Origin: Anopheles merus | Taxonomy: Eukaryota > Arthropoda > Insecta > Diptera > Culicidae | Assembly (NCBI RefSeq): GCF_017562075.2 | Contig: NC_054084.1 | Span: 46,036,697 to 46,100,696, forward strand | DNA length: 64,000 nucleotides | Direction: 5' to 3' | In this document: one piece after another, positions 35,673 to 48,300 of the stretch | Numbering within the stretch: the first letter of the stretch is position 1 | How the letters are laid out: each line of letters starts with the position of its first letter | Translations under genes and position numbers: made by a program | The notes under the pieces: generated by a model | The model's input: the letters and a program-made list of their open reading frames with translations, nothing else | What the model was told of the DNA's origin: nothing | Databases searched by the model: none

Positions 35673-36758
35673 TTACGTACTTTTCTTTGACGGGGAACTG
35701 TGCGTACTGGTGTTTTCCTGCTCCAGCAGCTTTTTGTTCAATCCCACCACCACCTTACAGAACTGATTGTCTGCAATGTCGACGAAATCGGCCAAAAACA
35801 CGTTCGTGCGAGGCTTCTCCTCGCCAGCGAAGGTGCCCGGTATCTGGCCCTTGATCCACTCCATCAACTGTCGGTCTACCGCTTTGGCGCAGGTGGTACG
35901 CAACGAGGACATGAAACGAGGCACTATGTAGCGCACCGTAGGCGTCAGGACACACTGCGACACGTATCCCGTATCGGGGCGACGCTGGGCGAGCGATTCG
36001 TCCAGATACTGCTGCAGCTTCTTCACATTGATCTCATTCGGCCAGGGCGTCGGCCAGTCCTGGCTCAGCCAAAATCGCTCATTTACGCACGCATCGCTGC
36101 GGTACACAATCAGCACCTGCTTCCCATTCCCGGTGGCCGACTCCAGGGTGCAATCCTTCAGCTCGTTAACGTTGCGGGAAAATATCTTCCTGTCAAAGAT
36201 GCGGTTCAGTTCTGCCGACAGCACGCAGTGGTCGGTCGGATTGAACGAATAGAAATGCTGACAATCCAGCACAACGAACTCTTTTGGGTGCGTGCGAAGA
36301 AACTCTTTCAGCTGGTCGAGCGGTTCCGTAATCTCTTCGCAAAACAGTCCGTGCACGAAGTAGAACTTGTTCTCCGGTCGCTTCATGCAAATGCGCAAAT
36401 CAAAGTACCTGCAGAAATAAAAGCACGAATGATAGAGTGGTGCCGAGGAGGTGGTTTGTGCTTGTGGGGCAGCGTGTGCCCATCGTGGTGTCGCCATGAC
36501 CTACCTTACTCCACACTTTAGCTGCTCCAGGATGGTGTAACGTTGCGTTACGGCCCACCGCCGTACGACGCAGGGGATGAATTTGTTGAGCGTCCCTACG
36601 ATTGGATCAGCATCCGGTGCGACCGGTGCCTTGTTTTTAATACCGTACGACATCGTGTCATGCGATCCGGGTATGGCCAAGTGTATTAAAGGCAGTGCCT
36701 TTAATTCGGCCGGTAGTCTGCCCATCCAGTTTTCCAAATCATCCGTAAAATCGATCAT
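35673..36758 (-). CDS. PI-PLC X-domain protein (PLCXD family)
   Basis: Two minus-strand exons, 36505-36758 and 35673-36408, joined in phase 2 (an arginine codon is split), giving 329 residues. The X domain starts with IPGSHDTMSYG, with catalytic-type His33, and a second histidine in FYFVHG (His104). Length and motifs match the stand-alone PLCXD1-3 proteins, which lack the PH, EF-hand, Y and C2 domains of classical phospholipase C. These are presumed intracellular phosphoinositide-cleaving enzymes; substrate specificity in insects is not known to me. The C-terminus is Ser/Lys-rich. A 273-codon open frame on the opposite strand is a shadow of this gene. Confidence 0.9.
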
Positions 36759-37340
36759 TGCTTCGAAGTGTTCTCAGGTGCGCTCGAGCTTACGACAAAA
36801 ATATTACACAAGCACGATCTGTTTAAGATCTGTAATAGAAAAAAAAGCAAAATAAAATTAATTCAATAAATAAAATACAATATTGTAAAAGAGAGATTTT
36901 TATTTATGTGTTGAATGTACACACAGTTCTTATTCAAATCAGTCTCAACTTGAATTACCGCAATGTCAAGTATATCGTATGCGCGTATCTTATCAAACCC
37001 AAGTTATTATGGTGTAATGTATCACACTCTAATGTGCGCCCAATTGGCCGTAACAAGCTGAGATTTGTTACCTCACTGACAACATGCTCACGGATTCACT
37101 CATTAAAAATGGATTAGTGTGTTCTTTTGCAGGGAGTAATCCTGTTCAACGGAGTAATGGAAGATGATGGTCGGGTTACTTAATTTATTGTCTTACCATA
37201 CTTGTTACCTGTACACCCCGAGCCCATTTCCATGACATTTAGTAGAGCAACAGCACAAAACCAAATATTACCTAATTGAACTCGTTTGTACATTATCTAA
37301 AGTTTTGAAATTAGCATAATAATTTGTTTTTTTTTTCGTC
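36759..37340. other. Non-coding stretch upstream of the PLCXD gene
   Basis: Contains the promoter side of the PLCXD-like gene and AT-rich sequence. No other gene is seen. The left border of the retrotransposon relic is somewhere near its right end. Confidence 0.45.
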
Positions 37341-38058
37341 TTGGTCAGAATTGGTACTGCTATAGAAAAGAGTTTGACAGAAAATAGAAGCATTTTACAT
37401 GCACTCGAAACGAAACTCGAAACTCCATCTTGCCACATTAACACGCAATTCCCATATATTGCAAAACTAAAAAAAAAACTAGGACTAACCGAGAGTACTC
37501 CCACTTGGCTTCAATCTTATTTAATAGACCGACTATATTGTGTAAAATTTGGACAAGTTGTATCAAATCCGTTTTACTGTACATCAGGTGTGCCTCAGGG
37601 CAGTAATCTTGGACCGCTACTTTTTCTGTTATATATTAATGATGTGAGTTTTGTCCTGCGTGATGTGAAATTTTTAATGTATGCCGACGACATTAAGTTA
37701 TACTCGTTTTCCAAAGATACGGCGACTTCAGTGGAGTGATAGTAACACTTTGCCACCATGCCAATCGCGTCGTTTACTGCTAGGATTAGAGACTCTCGCT
37801 GATAGAAGTAGAAATGTGCAAGCCATGTTCATTGCTGACCTACTTTGTGGAAATATTGACTGTCCGGAAATATTGGAACAAATTAATTTAAATGCAAACA
37901 GGCCAACCACCAGAAATCGACAATTATTAAGAACTAATTTTAGAAATACGCAGTACGAATCTAACGAACCCATTACGGTAATGATGCGCGAATTTAATGC
38001 ACTTGCAGGCCATTTTGATTTTAATGAAACTACACGACAATTTAGAGAGCTAATATGA
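37341..38058 (+). pseudogene. Broken jockey-like non-LTR retrotransposon (reverse transcriptase relic)
   Basis: The first frame (to 37739) carries reverse-transcriptase motifs: TSGVPQGSNLGPLLFLLYIND and the catalytic YADD box. It ends in a stop. A second frame (from about 37730 to 38058) encodes the typical C-terminus of such enzymes (RSRNVQAMFIADLLCGNIDCP, later MREFNALAGHFDFNE). The roughly 150-200 residues usually between YADD and this C-terminus are missing, so the copy has an internal deletion plus frameshift. The N-terminal endonuclease is absent, as expected of 5' truncation. Position numbers mark the readable coding remnants, not the element's ends. Confidence 0.8.
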
Positions 38059-39865
38059 TTTGTATAACATTTAGTCGTTATCTATTACTATTATTATTAT
38101 TACTACCCCTATTATTACTAAAGCTTGTGTAACCATTATATGGCGGACACGCAACTAAGAAATACAATACAATATATCTGCTGAGGCACCAGGATATATT
38201 TTTTCTCGTTATTCTCTATGGACAAATGAATCCACATCATGTCCCAGGTCACATCAACAGAAACACATATAGGAGAGAGCATGGGAGATTGTTCTACCAT
38301 GTACGAATTCCCGAACATGTGCAGCAATGGTTTCAAATCAGCAATACCTTCAGTTTTTTAGTTCAAATCGAAAGCCGGAACCAACCAACCGGGAAGGCAA
38401 ACAAGCAATCCGTGCATTTTGTTCAGCAAAACTTATAATTAGGCTGGCGCGCATGTTTTCACAACGGCCCAACAAGTACACGACCATCGCTGGAGCACGG
38501 TCCCACCATCCTTTTCCATACCGTCATCAGCACGAATGCGGTACTAAAAATACGCGAATTCGCTAAAAAAAAGCATTCAAAAACAATGCCCCTTCGAGGT
38601 TCGAAGGGAACGCCTTCGAAGGTCGGATGGATTGTGCGGATACGGACGACGCGAATGCGACGGATACGGAGCGATTAAGAAGCTAAATTGGATCCGTTAC
38701 GCTCTTCATTTCCTGCCGGCACTTTAAAATGGCACAGATGGGATATTCTAATTAACTTGTGCCAGTCAGCCAGCCAGCAAAGGGACGTAAGCAAAACAAA
38801 ACCGCCACCTCCGCTCCTTCGCGGTTAGAGGTTAGAGGACCCCAGGACCAGTCTTGTAGAGCACGTTTTTAAGTGGCGTTACAACGTGGCAACGGGATAA
38901 GTACAATTCGACTGAAAAAATAATGGCATTAGAAGGGATGAAAATGTTTCTATCGCCATACCTTTTGTGACACTAAAGTCACTGAAAAAAGCTCTAAAAA
39001 TGGAGTTTCTAAACATTGCCATGATCTTAGATTTCGATAAAAATAAAAATTGGATGCTTAGAGGTAGAAAATAAAAGGGTCACGGCGGATCCAAAAAGAT
39101 CCCGTTTCATGGTTTCTTGAATGTTTAACAAGGTTTTATCGCCATAAACACACAAACAGGGTATAAGCATAATATTTTGATTCGATTGAACGGCATCGAT
39201 GAATAGTTAAAGATGTAATCATAATTGAATGGTGGTACCTTCCGACGAATTGTTTACCCGGCATGATTGATTTCAATCAGGTTTACAAAATGATCGATAA
39301 AAGCACCCCAGAGTTGAGCAGAAACAAGGATTCTTTGGTATTTGTTGTTTGGTGCTGTTTTATTTGTGTTTCGCACGACGCATGTAACTTTCTATCTCGG
39401 ATTTATAATAACGGTGTTTACATATACGAATAAACATATCGGTTGCAGATATTTTGTTTGAATAATATTTTTAATAAACAGTTGTAAGGAAGGAAAATCA
39501 AAATGTGAAGTTGTGAGGTACGTTAAGGTAAGAATGCGGCATGGGGTTCAACCTACTAGAAGGATTTTTTACAAATAACATTAACGGATACATTTGTCAA
39601 TATGATTAATTAATAATAATCACAAAAAAAATATTTTAAAACAAAATTATTTGATAGAAACGAATTTATCAAATTACTCTAAAGCTGCGATGTCCAACTC
39701 ATAAGATCACGTGGGCCAAAATGTTGCATAAAATAATAAAGTGTGCCACAAGCGAGCATCTATAGGGTTTACAAAAATTGGTTCCTTCGCAGTTCGTATC
39801 ATTTCATTCTAGGATAATAGTTTCATTACTACAGTAAAAAATACCTATGAGTAGTAATTTACGAG

Positions 39866-40029
39866 TGAGGGAGCGCTATCTTAGCGGTCCCGTGGAACTC
39901 GCACGACTTAACGACATCTGCCGTACCAAAGACTGACTATTCGGCTGCGTGATACTGATTAATTCTCGAAAGCCTGTACAGACAGAACGACATCTCCGCG
40001 TAGGACGTTAGACGAGATAGAAGAAGAAG
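39866..40029 (+). mobile_element. Diverged SINE in plus orientation
   Basis: A SINE body containing GACTATTCGGCTGCGTG and AAAGCCTGTACAGACAG, then an AGAAGAAG tail at right. The body words mirror those in the minus-strand copy at 15525-15705. The tRNA-like head is badly decayed and no target duplication is clear. Confidence 0.5.
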
Positions 40030-40370
40030 TGAGCTCAATGATACTGATTTTTGTCGAAAATGATACAGTCACTTTTAATAACGAGTTGGGAATTACAAAC
40101 ACATGCTTGTATATAAGGAATGTATAACAAACAAGTTTGTTTCTGATATCAATTAAAGCAAAAATATTTATAAATCGGCATTCTCAATGATTTTTTTGCT
40201 TACATGAGCATGATTTAAATCACTAAATGGAAAAAAATCAAACGCACCAGTTTTGAAATCATAGCTTTAGAGAGCAGTTCATGTTAGGCACGCAATTTTT
40301 GTATACTTTATCATATGATTATTGATAACTTTACAGGGGTTTTCAGGGCTTCTCATAGTTTTAAGACACT

Positions 40371-40806
40371 TCTTCTTCTTCTTCTTCTTTGGCACAACAA
40401 CCGCTGTCGGTCAAGGCCTGCCTGTTCCCACTTAGTGAAATGAGCTTGGCTTTCAGTGACTTACAGGGTTTCCCACGATTTATTGGTCAGTTCCCATGAT
40501 TTGTTGATAAGTTCCCACGATTTTTTGATCGTATCCCATAGATTTATAGTTCGTTCCCATAATTTATTTATAGTTTTCGATTGGATATCAATACAATTGA
40601 ATCAAAACATTCTGGGAAACGGCCAAAAAATCGTGGGAACGCACCAAAAAAATATGAGAACCCACCAAAAATGTATGGGAACCAACCAATAAATCGTTGG
40701 AAACCCTGTATTGTGACCATAGCAGGATAGTCAGTCCTACGTATGAAGGCACGGTATATTTGGGACTTGAACCCATGACGGGCATGTTGTTACGTCGTAC
40801 GAGTTC
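40371..40806 (-). mobile_element. SINE split by a younger MITE
   Basis: 40371-40463 and 40709-40806 together match the intact SINE at 17112-17321. Shared words include CAACAACCGCTGTCGGTCAA and, after the interruption, ATAGCAGGATAGTCAGTCC. The tRNA-like head is truncated after GTCGTACGAGTT. Confidence 0.8.
40464..40708. mobile_element. Inner MITE inserted in the SINE, TA target duplication
   Basis: 245 bp. The left end, CAGGGTTTCCCACGATTTAT, and the right end on the minus strand, CAGGGTTTCCAACGATTTAT, are inverted repeats. The SINE reads CTTATTG at this point in the intact copy (17219 region), whereas here it reads CTTA, element, TATTG, so TA was duplicated. Both arms are built of degenerate 21-22-bp units of the type TTCCCACGATTTTTTG repeated about five times. 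Confidence 0.85.
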
Positions 40807-43800
40807 ACTACCTTGAATCTTTTTTACGGGAAATGATCTTTGCGTGATGGGAAGTGAGCAGTACGATGCCTTTTTTGGTCGTGACATTTTTCGCGTAGGA
40901 ATTGTATTAGATTACATCTCCAATGAGCATCTCAAAAAAGGTTTCCGTAGAGCCCATTTACCGTCACATCCTTACAGTAAGAAAGAGTCATGAAAATGTC
41001 CCAATATTATGTGAACCCCTAAAAACCCTGTACTAATCAAAGCACACAGAAATAGAAATACAAAATATATTTTGGTTCAATGGATCGTGGGCCGCAAGTT
41101 TGAGATCTCTGCTCAGAAATTTAAATTCTAGTTGAAAAACTTTTCACTATACTACAATTCGTCTTATGTATTACTACAGGTGTAGTTAACAAAGAACAGT
41201 ATAATGTTTAATCCTACTATGTTAATTGTACGACCGTACATTTAAATTAATTAGAGAAAGATAGGAATAATTAAAAATTAGAAAATACACAAAGGGAAAT
41301 CGCCTGAAAATTCCGGTCACCTTTCAATACTTGTTGACCTCTTGCTTCTTGAGGATACAATTAACTTCCTACTAATTCGTACTACTGACATCTTTAAACA
41401 CAGCAGAAGGGATACGCTTCGCCTCAGCCAGTTGTATGCTTATCAAAGAAACACCACTGAAAAAAGGAATCGATTAACATGGAAGACACAGCATGGGACT
41501 TCGCCATTAAACGCACAGTTTCCTGACCCACAACGGTGATCTAATCAAATGAAACAGGCAGCTTGAAGTGATAAAAATACGCGTATTAAATGTATGAAAA
41601 ACTAAGAGCAACAAGCTTATCAATACTATCTAAAATGACACCAGCTACCACGAAGAATGTAGACAAATCTACTAGAATAGTATTCTCCGTTAGCACATAA
41701 TTTTTAGCACAAACTTCTCACAGTAAATGTAGAGAATCGAAATCAATTAAAACCACGAAACAAAACGCGGCGAGAAATGATTAAAAACTCAAGTCAATAA
41801 ACGAAAAACAAATTAGTAAAGAAAGGACGATGACTACAATCTACCCACCCCTGCCCTGCACACACGACCGGCACCCACCGAGTTCTCTGTCTGCCCTGCG
41901 ACGGATTCACGGTGGATGATAATTGAATTTCCTGCCAACGACAATTAACGACCGACGCACGGATGCGTACACTCCGCACTCCGAAGTTATCGACTGGTGA
42001 AATGTGGTTAACGTTGTCGGCGGCACACGAAACGCATCTGCCACAAATGCGTGTTCCACAAATGCGGTAAAACCAACAAACGCATCCAAACCCCCGTGTG
42101 CTTTACCGTGCAAAACAACAGAAAACGTAAAAGAAAATAAACTCGATATCTAAAACCGTCACACTGCTCGGTACACGGTGGCTAAATTGAGGAGCTATTG
42201 CCGGAATGGGGTGCGCTATTGCAGCTTTATATCATTACGAAAGCTTTACGAAGCTGGCGGCGTGTGTTTCGGTTTTTGCAAACATTTCTTTGTTCCTTTT
42301 GCTGCTGCATTACTCTCTGCCCAAGGCAACCCCTCTGGTCGCCACAACTGTGTGTGGTTGTGCGGGGTCGTTTCTGCGGACGAATTCGGTTGTACAATCA
42401 ATACGCACCAATCAATGGCAAATACGCGTGCTGCTGCATGTGCTCTTTTCGACCCATGATGTGTTGCGTACTCATCGGTTGTACTTGCGCTGCTGAATGA
42501 TAACCTTATTTTGGCACATTGATTGTTGTTTCCAATTTCATGCGGCCCCCGAATGTGGTGCAAGGATGTAACACGGTTATTTCAAGCGTCTTGGTAAATC
42601 CGTCCGCATCCTTGAACAAATTCCTCGTAACACCGCATGTAGCGAAATGCATTATGCAAAGAGTTATAAAGCATTATAACACGATGAAACTGAACAAAAC
42701 ACAAAGAATAACAGCTTACAAATAACAGAATACGAAGGCAAGAACAACCTTCTCTCGCTAAAATGGTCCTAAAGCCTTGCTGCGAGATAAAACACGTCAC
42801 TTGGATGGTAGACGAATTGTGCAAAATGTGCGTGTGTCCTTCCTTTCCGTTTCGCACATGCTTTCACCCAAGTCACGCGCTTTGCCCGCATGCTTTGATC
42901 TTTCGCCAGGCTAAGCACACTCGAGGATGTTTTTCCAACATGTATGTCCTCGGGGGGAGGCTGTGTAGATTAAAGCCGGAATCAACTTTTCAAATACAGT
43001 CCCTGAACTGAAGTTGACCAATTTGCTAATTCGCATACTGCGAAGAGTGATAAGTTTTTTTTCTTCTCGCGCAAAGAATTGCCTCCCGATACGAGGGATG
43101 GAGAATTGCAAACATCCGTTCGTAAACAAAGCTTTTGCAAGCTGAAAGCAACTTACCTTTTTGTTCCGTTTGCACGCGACGCCGTACTACGCTGGTTTTC
43201 CTTGTCTCTCGGAAAGGATATGTTGGCAGGAGCGGTAGGCGATTTCACCGGAGATCGAAGATAATGGATGTAGTCAAGGTGATGATTTGCAATCTCTGTT
43301 CACGTTTCTTTTCGCAACTGTACATCACGTATCCTGCACAATGGGATACGTTTGCTTGACTCACACTAGTGGCACCGTGCAACACATCTTCTGGTAGCCT
43401 TTTTTTCTTTTTTGCACAAAGATAACAGGTTCTGCGGTTGATTTGCACGTCAATTTGCTTTTTTTGCGCGATGAAACACAAAGAACAATTAAGCCACTTT
43501 TGTTAAATCACTGCTTTCTTGTGCACAGGAGCACGGAATCATTTCAACTTGGGTGAAGAAAACACAAACCCGATATTTTTGGCCAGATTTTTATCGGTCA
43601 CTCCAATCGGTACGTCCAGTTTGAGAAGACTCGGTTGCAAGACTCAAGCTTTGCTAGGATTGACGAGGATTTCGCGATAGCTATTTTTCAAAAGCTTGTT
43701 TATTGTGACACATGGCAGATTGTCGGAAGATCGGAACGTGTGACCACACGCCGCAAAAAAGTGTGCGACGGTGCGTATCTTCAAACGATGGTTATGGTAA

Positions 43801-43971
43801 TTTCTAAGTCATTAAATGTTCATCATTAAAAATTAATAACTGAACCCAATCAACAGAGATTAAGGTTGCATGATTGAAAAAATATCCATAAAAGAAAATC
43901 TTTGTAGGTTCAGGCGGTGCCAGGTCACTGAATTGCTCAATAGATGCCACTTGCCAAGCGTCACAGATTAA

Positions 43972-44229
43972 GGCAGCGGTAATCGCTACTGCGGGCGTGC
44001 CTGCGGAAAAATCAAAATTGTTTGATTCTGACGCATGCGGTTGCGGGCTGTCACTCGCTGCGGGTGTCAAATTCTATACATTTTCAGAAAACGCACGCAC
44101 GCCCGCATCAGCGATTACCGCTGCCTAAGGAACGCTGGCAACGCTTTTTCGCATGCGATTTTATCGGAAGGCCTGTCAAACAATTTTGATTTTTCCGCAC
44201 GCACGCCCGCAGTAGCGATTACCGCTGCC
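43972..44229. mobile_element. PIF/Harbinger-like MITE with TAA target
   Basis: The outer ends are inverted repeats of about 54 bp with one or two differences, starting GGCAGCGGTAATCGCTACTG. TAA lies just outside at 43969-43971 and 44230-44232, the three-base target typical of PIF/Harbinger. A third copy of the terminus ends at 44125, also followed by TAA (44126-44128). The structure is therefore either two overlapping or nested insertions, or an element with a duplicated end. Confidence 0.75.
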
Positions 44230-45397
44230 TAAACGGAGTCATATAGGATTCCGTTTGGAATATTGAATAATTTAACGAATAAGTCATGTCATGTAAGCCA
44301 TTTTTAGTTCATGGCATAATTTTGGGAGTATATTTATGCTGCTTATGATCCGAGGTATGTGGTCCGAGCAATATTAACGAGGAAATTGATGTAGACATCA
44401 CATTGATCAAACATTTTGTTTCTTGTGGTTACCTGCCAATGCTGCACATTGGCAGTTTGACAGAAGCCGACAGTCAATCAAAACAAGCTTTTCAACAAAA
44501 GGTGTCTTGTTTACAAATGCTAGTGTTTTTAACAATCAGACTGATTTTTTCAATTAATTCCATACTTTTATTAAATTTACATTATTATAAATTTACATTG
44601 ACAACTGGCTCAACCCATCTACGAAAGTGGCAGCAAGTGTTTCTATATAAATTCGGCGTGTTATAATCATGCGTGTGCGACCCAGAGCAGGACAGAGTTA
44701 TGTATAGCAATGAGATACGTACAGCTTGATATTTTTGTAAAATATTCGTAAAAATCAAGCCCCTGTGTACCTACACGATTCTGATGGGCAGTCAGCGAGC
44801 TTGTTGGCTGGATCAAGTGAAGCCCCTTCCGCAATATCCCACATTGTGACGAAAGATATGGATGGAATAATCCATAGATCTACTGGCGAGGACCTGGCTA
44901 GGCGAGTAAAGCGTGCACAAACATGAGCTGTTGCTAGAACAAAATGAACCTCTGCACAGAGAACACCAGTATTCATCATAGTTGAAGCCTTATACAATCG
45001 TTTCTTGTTCCTGTTGGCAATGCGGGCTGCAGGGTCTCATTTGGCTCTGCGATTTATGGATTAATTAAACTTCCGAGCACGCGAAAATGTCGTGGCAATT
45101 AAAACTAAAGCCAAAACACAAATTGTTGCAGTGACAGCAAACATAAATCAAATTGGACGGGGGAAAACGCCTTGGCCCTTCCAAAACGGCGGAAAAAGCA
45201 AACGATAGTTATTTAAGGCCATTTTTAACAAATTATAAAGTTGGAGGTATGTACGAAGATAAGCATTGAACAATTAATATTTAATGATATTGAACCATAA
45301 CGTAAACATTTTACAATTGTGTCCATTTCGTTACAGAACACACTCTCCTCTGCATGTGTCCAATTATTTGCCAACGCACTACAAGCATCTGCACAAA

Positions 45398-48300
45398 ATG
45401 GACCATTTGGAACATCTAGGGGGATCGATCGATGGGCATCAGGACATGTCGAAAGCAGTCCTTCGAACCACCCTACAGTCTACCGACAGTGGTTCATTAC
45501 ACTTCATCACCAGCACGGGAATGTCCCATGCTGGAAGGGAGCAGGAGTACATCGAATCGACCTTATTGGGCACGGACCTGTTGTCCAGTCAGCTGCCGAC
45601 CAATTTGCTAAATGATTACATCAATTCGGTTTCGTCCAGCACGACCAGCTCGATTGGAATGCAATCCGCCCTCATGGAGCATCACTATAGGCCCTTTGGC
45701 ACCTCCACCGAAGAGTTGCATTCGCTTACCAGTGAAACGAGCAAGGAAGCTGCTAATACTAAGGTAATCCAAAGATTGATGGAAGATTGCGAAGCCGGTT
45801 AGATTATAGCGTTTCCATTTTTCCATTTTAGGATATTCCCGGATTCAGTACGCTATCGTCGTACGATAAAATGATGCACATTGGTCAATCCTCTTCGCCC
45901 ATTAGCAATGGATTAGGTCAGATCGGTGGCACGATTGATAGTTACGTACACTTCCCTCTGCATGCCACCAGCTCAGGAGGCGATGGATTCGATGTAATGG
46001 CAAATGCACTTGCGACTGTGACCACACACCAACAACAGCAGGGAGAGCATCAGCAGCAGCATCATCATCATCATTATAGTCTTCCTCATGCAACTAGTTC
46101 GCACCTTCACCTGCAACACCAAGCACAGGGACATTTGCTCCATCATCAGAGTATTGTAGAGCTCTCGAATGGTCAACTTGGACATTCGGACGTACCTTCA
46201 TCCAGCAGCATGGGTACGTTGCTACCGTCCGTTGATGTTACGCTGAAAGCATACAGTCACAATAGTTCTTTGCTTCCCATCGTCTCTTCGGCTCCACTGT
46301 CGTCCGATGTACACAGCGTAAGCATTTAATCCATCAATAATACTGTAGAACTAGAATGACGCTTTTTTGTTCGCTCTTTTTGTTTTTAGAGCTCAACAAT
46401 GGCCATCAACACGATGAGTTTAAACGAATCTTCGAAGCGATTTTTTTCCTGCGCAACTCTTCCCTCGCTCCTACCGCATAATCAGCGTACGATATTTACC
46501 GTTGCTGCTGATAGCTTAGCGGCATCGAAAAGTGTCGCCGCTAGCATTATGGAGTGTGAATCGCGCACGCATGACGACGATATGGCAGAGTGTGCGGCAT
46601 CGATCGAGAGTGTATCGTGCGCACAGTTGGGTAACATCAATCTTCCCCACAAGAAGCGTTTGGCAAAGAAGATGACCGATACAAAGGACACGTTTTGTGG
46701 TGATGTTTCCGAAATGGACCAATCGTTAATGCTGGCAAACATTCAGCTGTCGCACCGTGACGCAACGGTAACTGGAGTTGGCTCATTCGAGCCAACGAGC
46801 AAATCAAATTACGGTCCTTCATCTTCACTACATCCGGGAAATAATGGCAAAGGGAACACACCCAAAGCACAGCAATCGCCATCGGCCACGCAGCATCCGG
46901 GGAATTCTTTTTCCTGTCAACTTTGTGGCAAAGTAATTCAAGATCAGCGGATGTTCTTTAACCATCTGAAGGAACATTACGAGCCCTCCTTGACACCTGT
47001 AAATGGGAATAATACAGTGGATGCAAACAGAAACGCAACTGCAATGAAAGTTATAGCATTATCAACGCAGGGAGCGCTAGATGGTAAAAAAGCGAAGCCC
47101 AAGCTACCTCGTGTTAAGTACACGAAAAAGCTAAAGAATGATCGTACCATGAAACAGGGACAGGCGACTGAAGAACAAAACCCGGCACAGAACAGTGACG
47201 CAAAAGCGTTACTATCCACATCGACCAGCTCCAGTGCGAGCTGTGCAAAAACGGTGGAAAGTTTGCTGCAACATCAGGCGCTAAACGATGCCATGATAGT
47301 GCTGGAATGTTCAGAGAATGGTGGAGAATTTAGCGAGACTGAAGACATGCTGGAAGGCATCCGGAATGTGGTACAAAAGGTGCAGGAAACGGTAGATACG
47401 GACACGACCGAAGAGCTGTGCATAGCCAACAGTGCAGACTGGTTTCCGAATCAAGCTAATGATGCTAATAATGGCAGCGCTGTTGCCGCTGGTTCTACCC
47501 CAACCACTGCCATGCAGCAACCTGAAAAGTGTGGCCACCATATGGCACTGTCCGGAGAATCGCTCGACTCACACGAAATTCATATTCCAAGCGGAGGCGA
47601 CAACTTTTTGCTGCTCCTTAGTAAAGCTCAATTCAACGATGCAGGTATGATATCCCGTTAAAGTGCGTTAAAGTAGATAAAAATGGAGTTACACCGCCTT
47701 TTTATTTTCCTTTTTTAGAGCTTTTACAAACAGAATCCGCAGATACGACATTACTGAAGCCACTGGATGCTGCCACCTGTGAGCAGCTTACAAACTCGAG
47801 TTCACTGAATGGTTCTTCCAGGAATGAAACATACGTGCCGGGCCTACCGTCGGCAGAAGCGCAAAATTTGCAACAACTACAACCGTTACATTCGACACCA
47901 TTTCCGTTGCTTTCTACCGTTGATGCACTCGCCGAGTCTCGTGCCGTTTCGTTTCAATCCAACGATAGCCTGAACCCTCTTACCTCCATTCTTCTCTCTT
48001 CCAATACGATCAGCAAACTGTCGGTGGCTTCATTTGCACCGTCCCACTGTGGCCAAATATCGGATCTAAGAAAGACGAGACTGTTGAAACGAGAACAAAA
48101 ATCCGACGAAGATGACGATTACGAACCGGAGGCGGAGGAGGAGGAGGAGGAGGAGGAGAATGGTAAGGAAACGTCCCAATACAATGAAATGCAAATCATA
48201 GACCTTGGCGCATCGGGCGTTGAACCGCTCAACGGTGAATCGACGGGCGCACGAAATGAACCACCAATCGACGACGATTATCAGTGTAGCGATGATGAGG

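Larger units (their letters stand above)
40334..41030. mobile_element. Outer MITE of a nested insertion (TA target)
   Basis: The left end, CAGGGGTTTTCAGGGCTTC, and the minus-strand right end, CAGGGTTTTTAGGGGTTCAC, align with one gap and continue through CATA and GACA. TA occurs at 40332-40333 and 41031-41032. A SINE interrupts it just inside the left end, so the original element was only about 270 bp. Confidence 0.65.
38059..45397. other. 7.3-kb transposon-rich gap
   Basis: No host gene is supported. It contains a SINE relic, a three-layer nested insertion, a Harbinger-like MITE, and the upstream region of the zinc-finger gene. An untranslated-exon acceptor (TTACAG) lies at 45336. Around 42178-42560 several overlapping frames are open on both strands; none has a domain, and the GC content rises there. 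A hAT-like pair of ends at 39684 and 41112 may enclose the nested series, but no 8-bp duplication fits. Confidence 0.5.

Noticed and set aside
35700..36521. 273-codon plus-strand frame over the PLCXD-like gene
   Set aside because: Shadow of the real minus-strand gene, which has catalytic histidine motifs and correct splice phase.
39684..41112. hAT-like element enclosing the nested insertion
   Set aside because: The ends look alike, but no 8-bp duplication is present in the expected positions; kept only as a possibility.
42178..42563. Several overlapping open frames in a GC-richer patch
   Set aside because: Three plus-strand frames and one minus-strand frame are open together, with no domain; not a supported gene.
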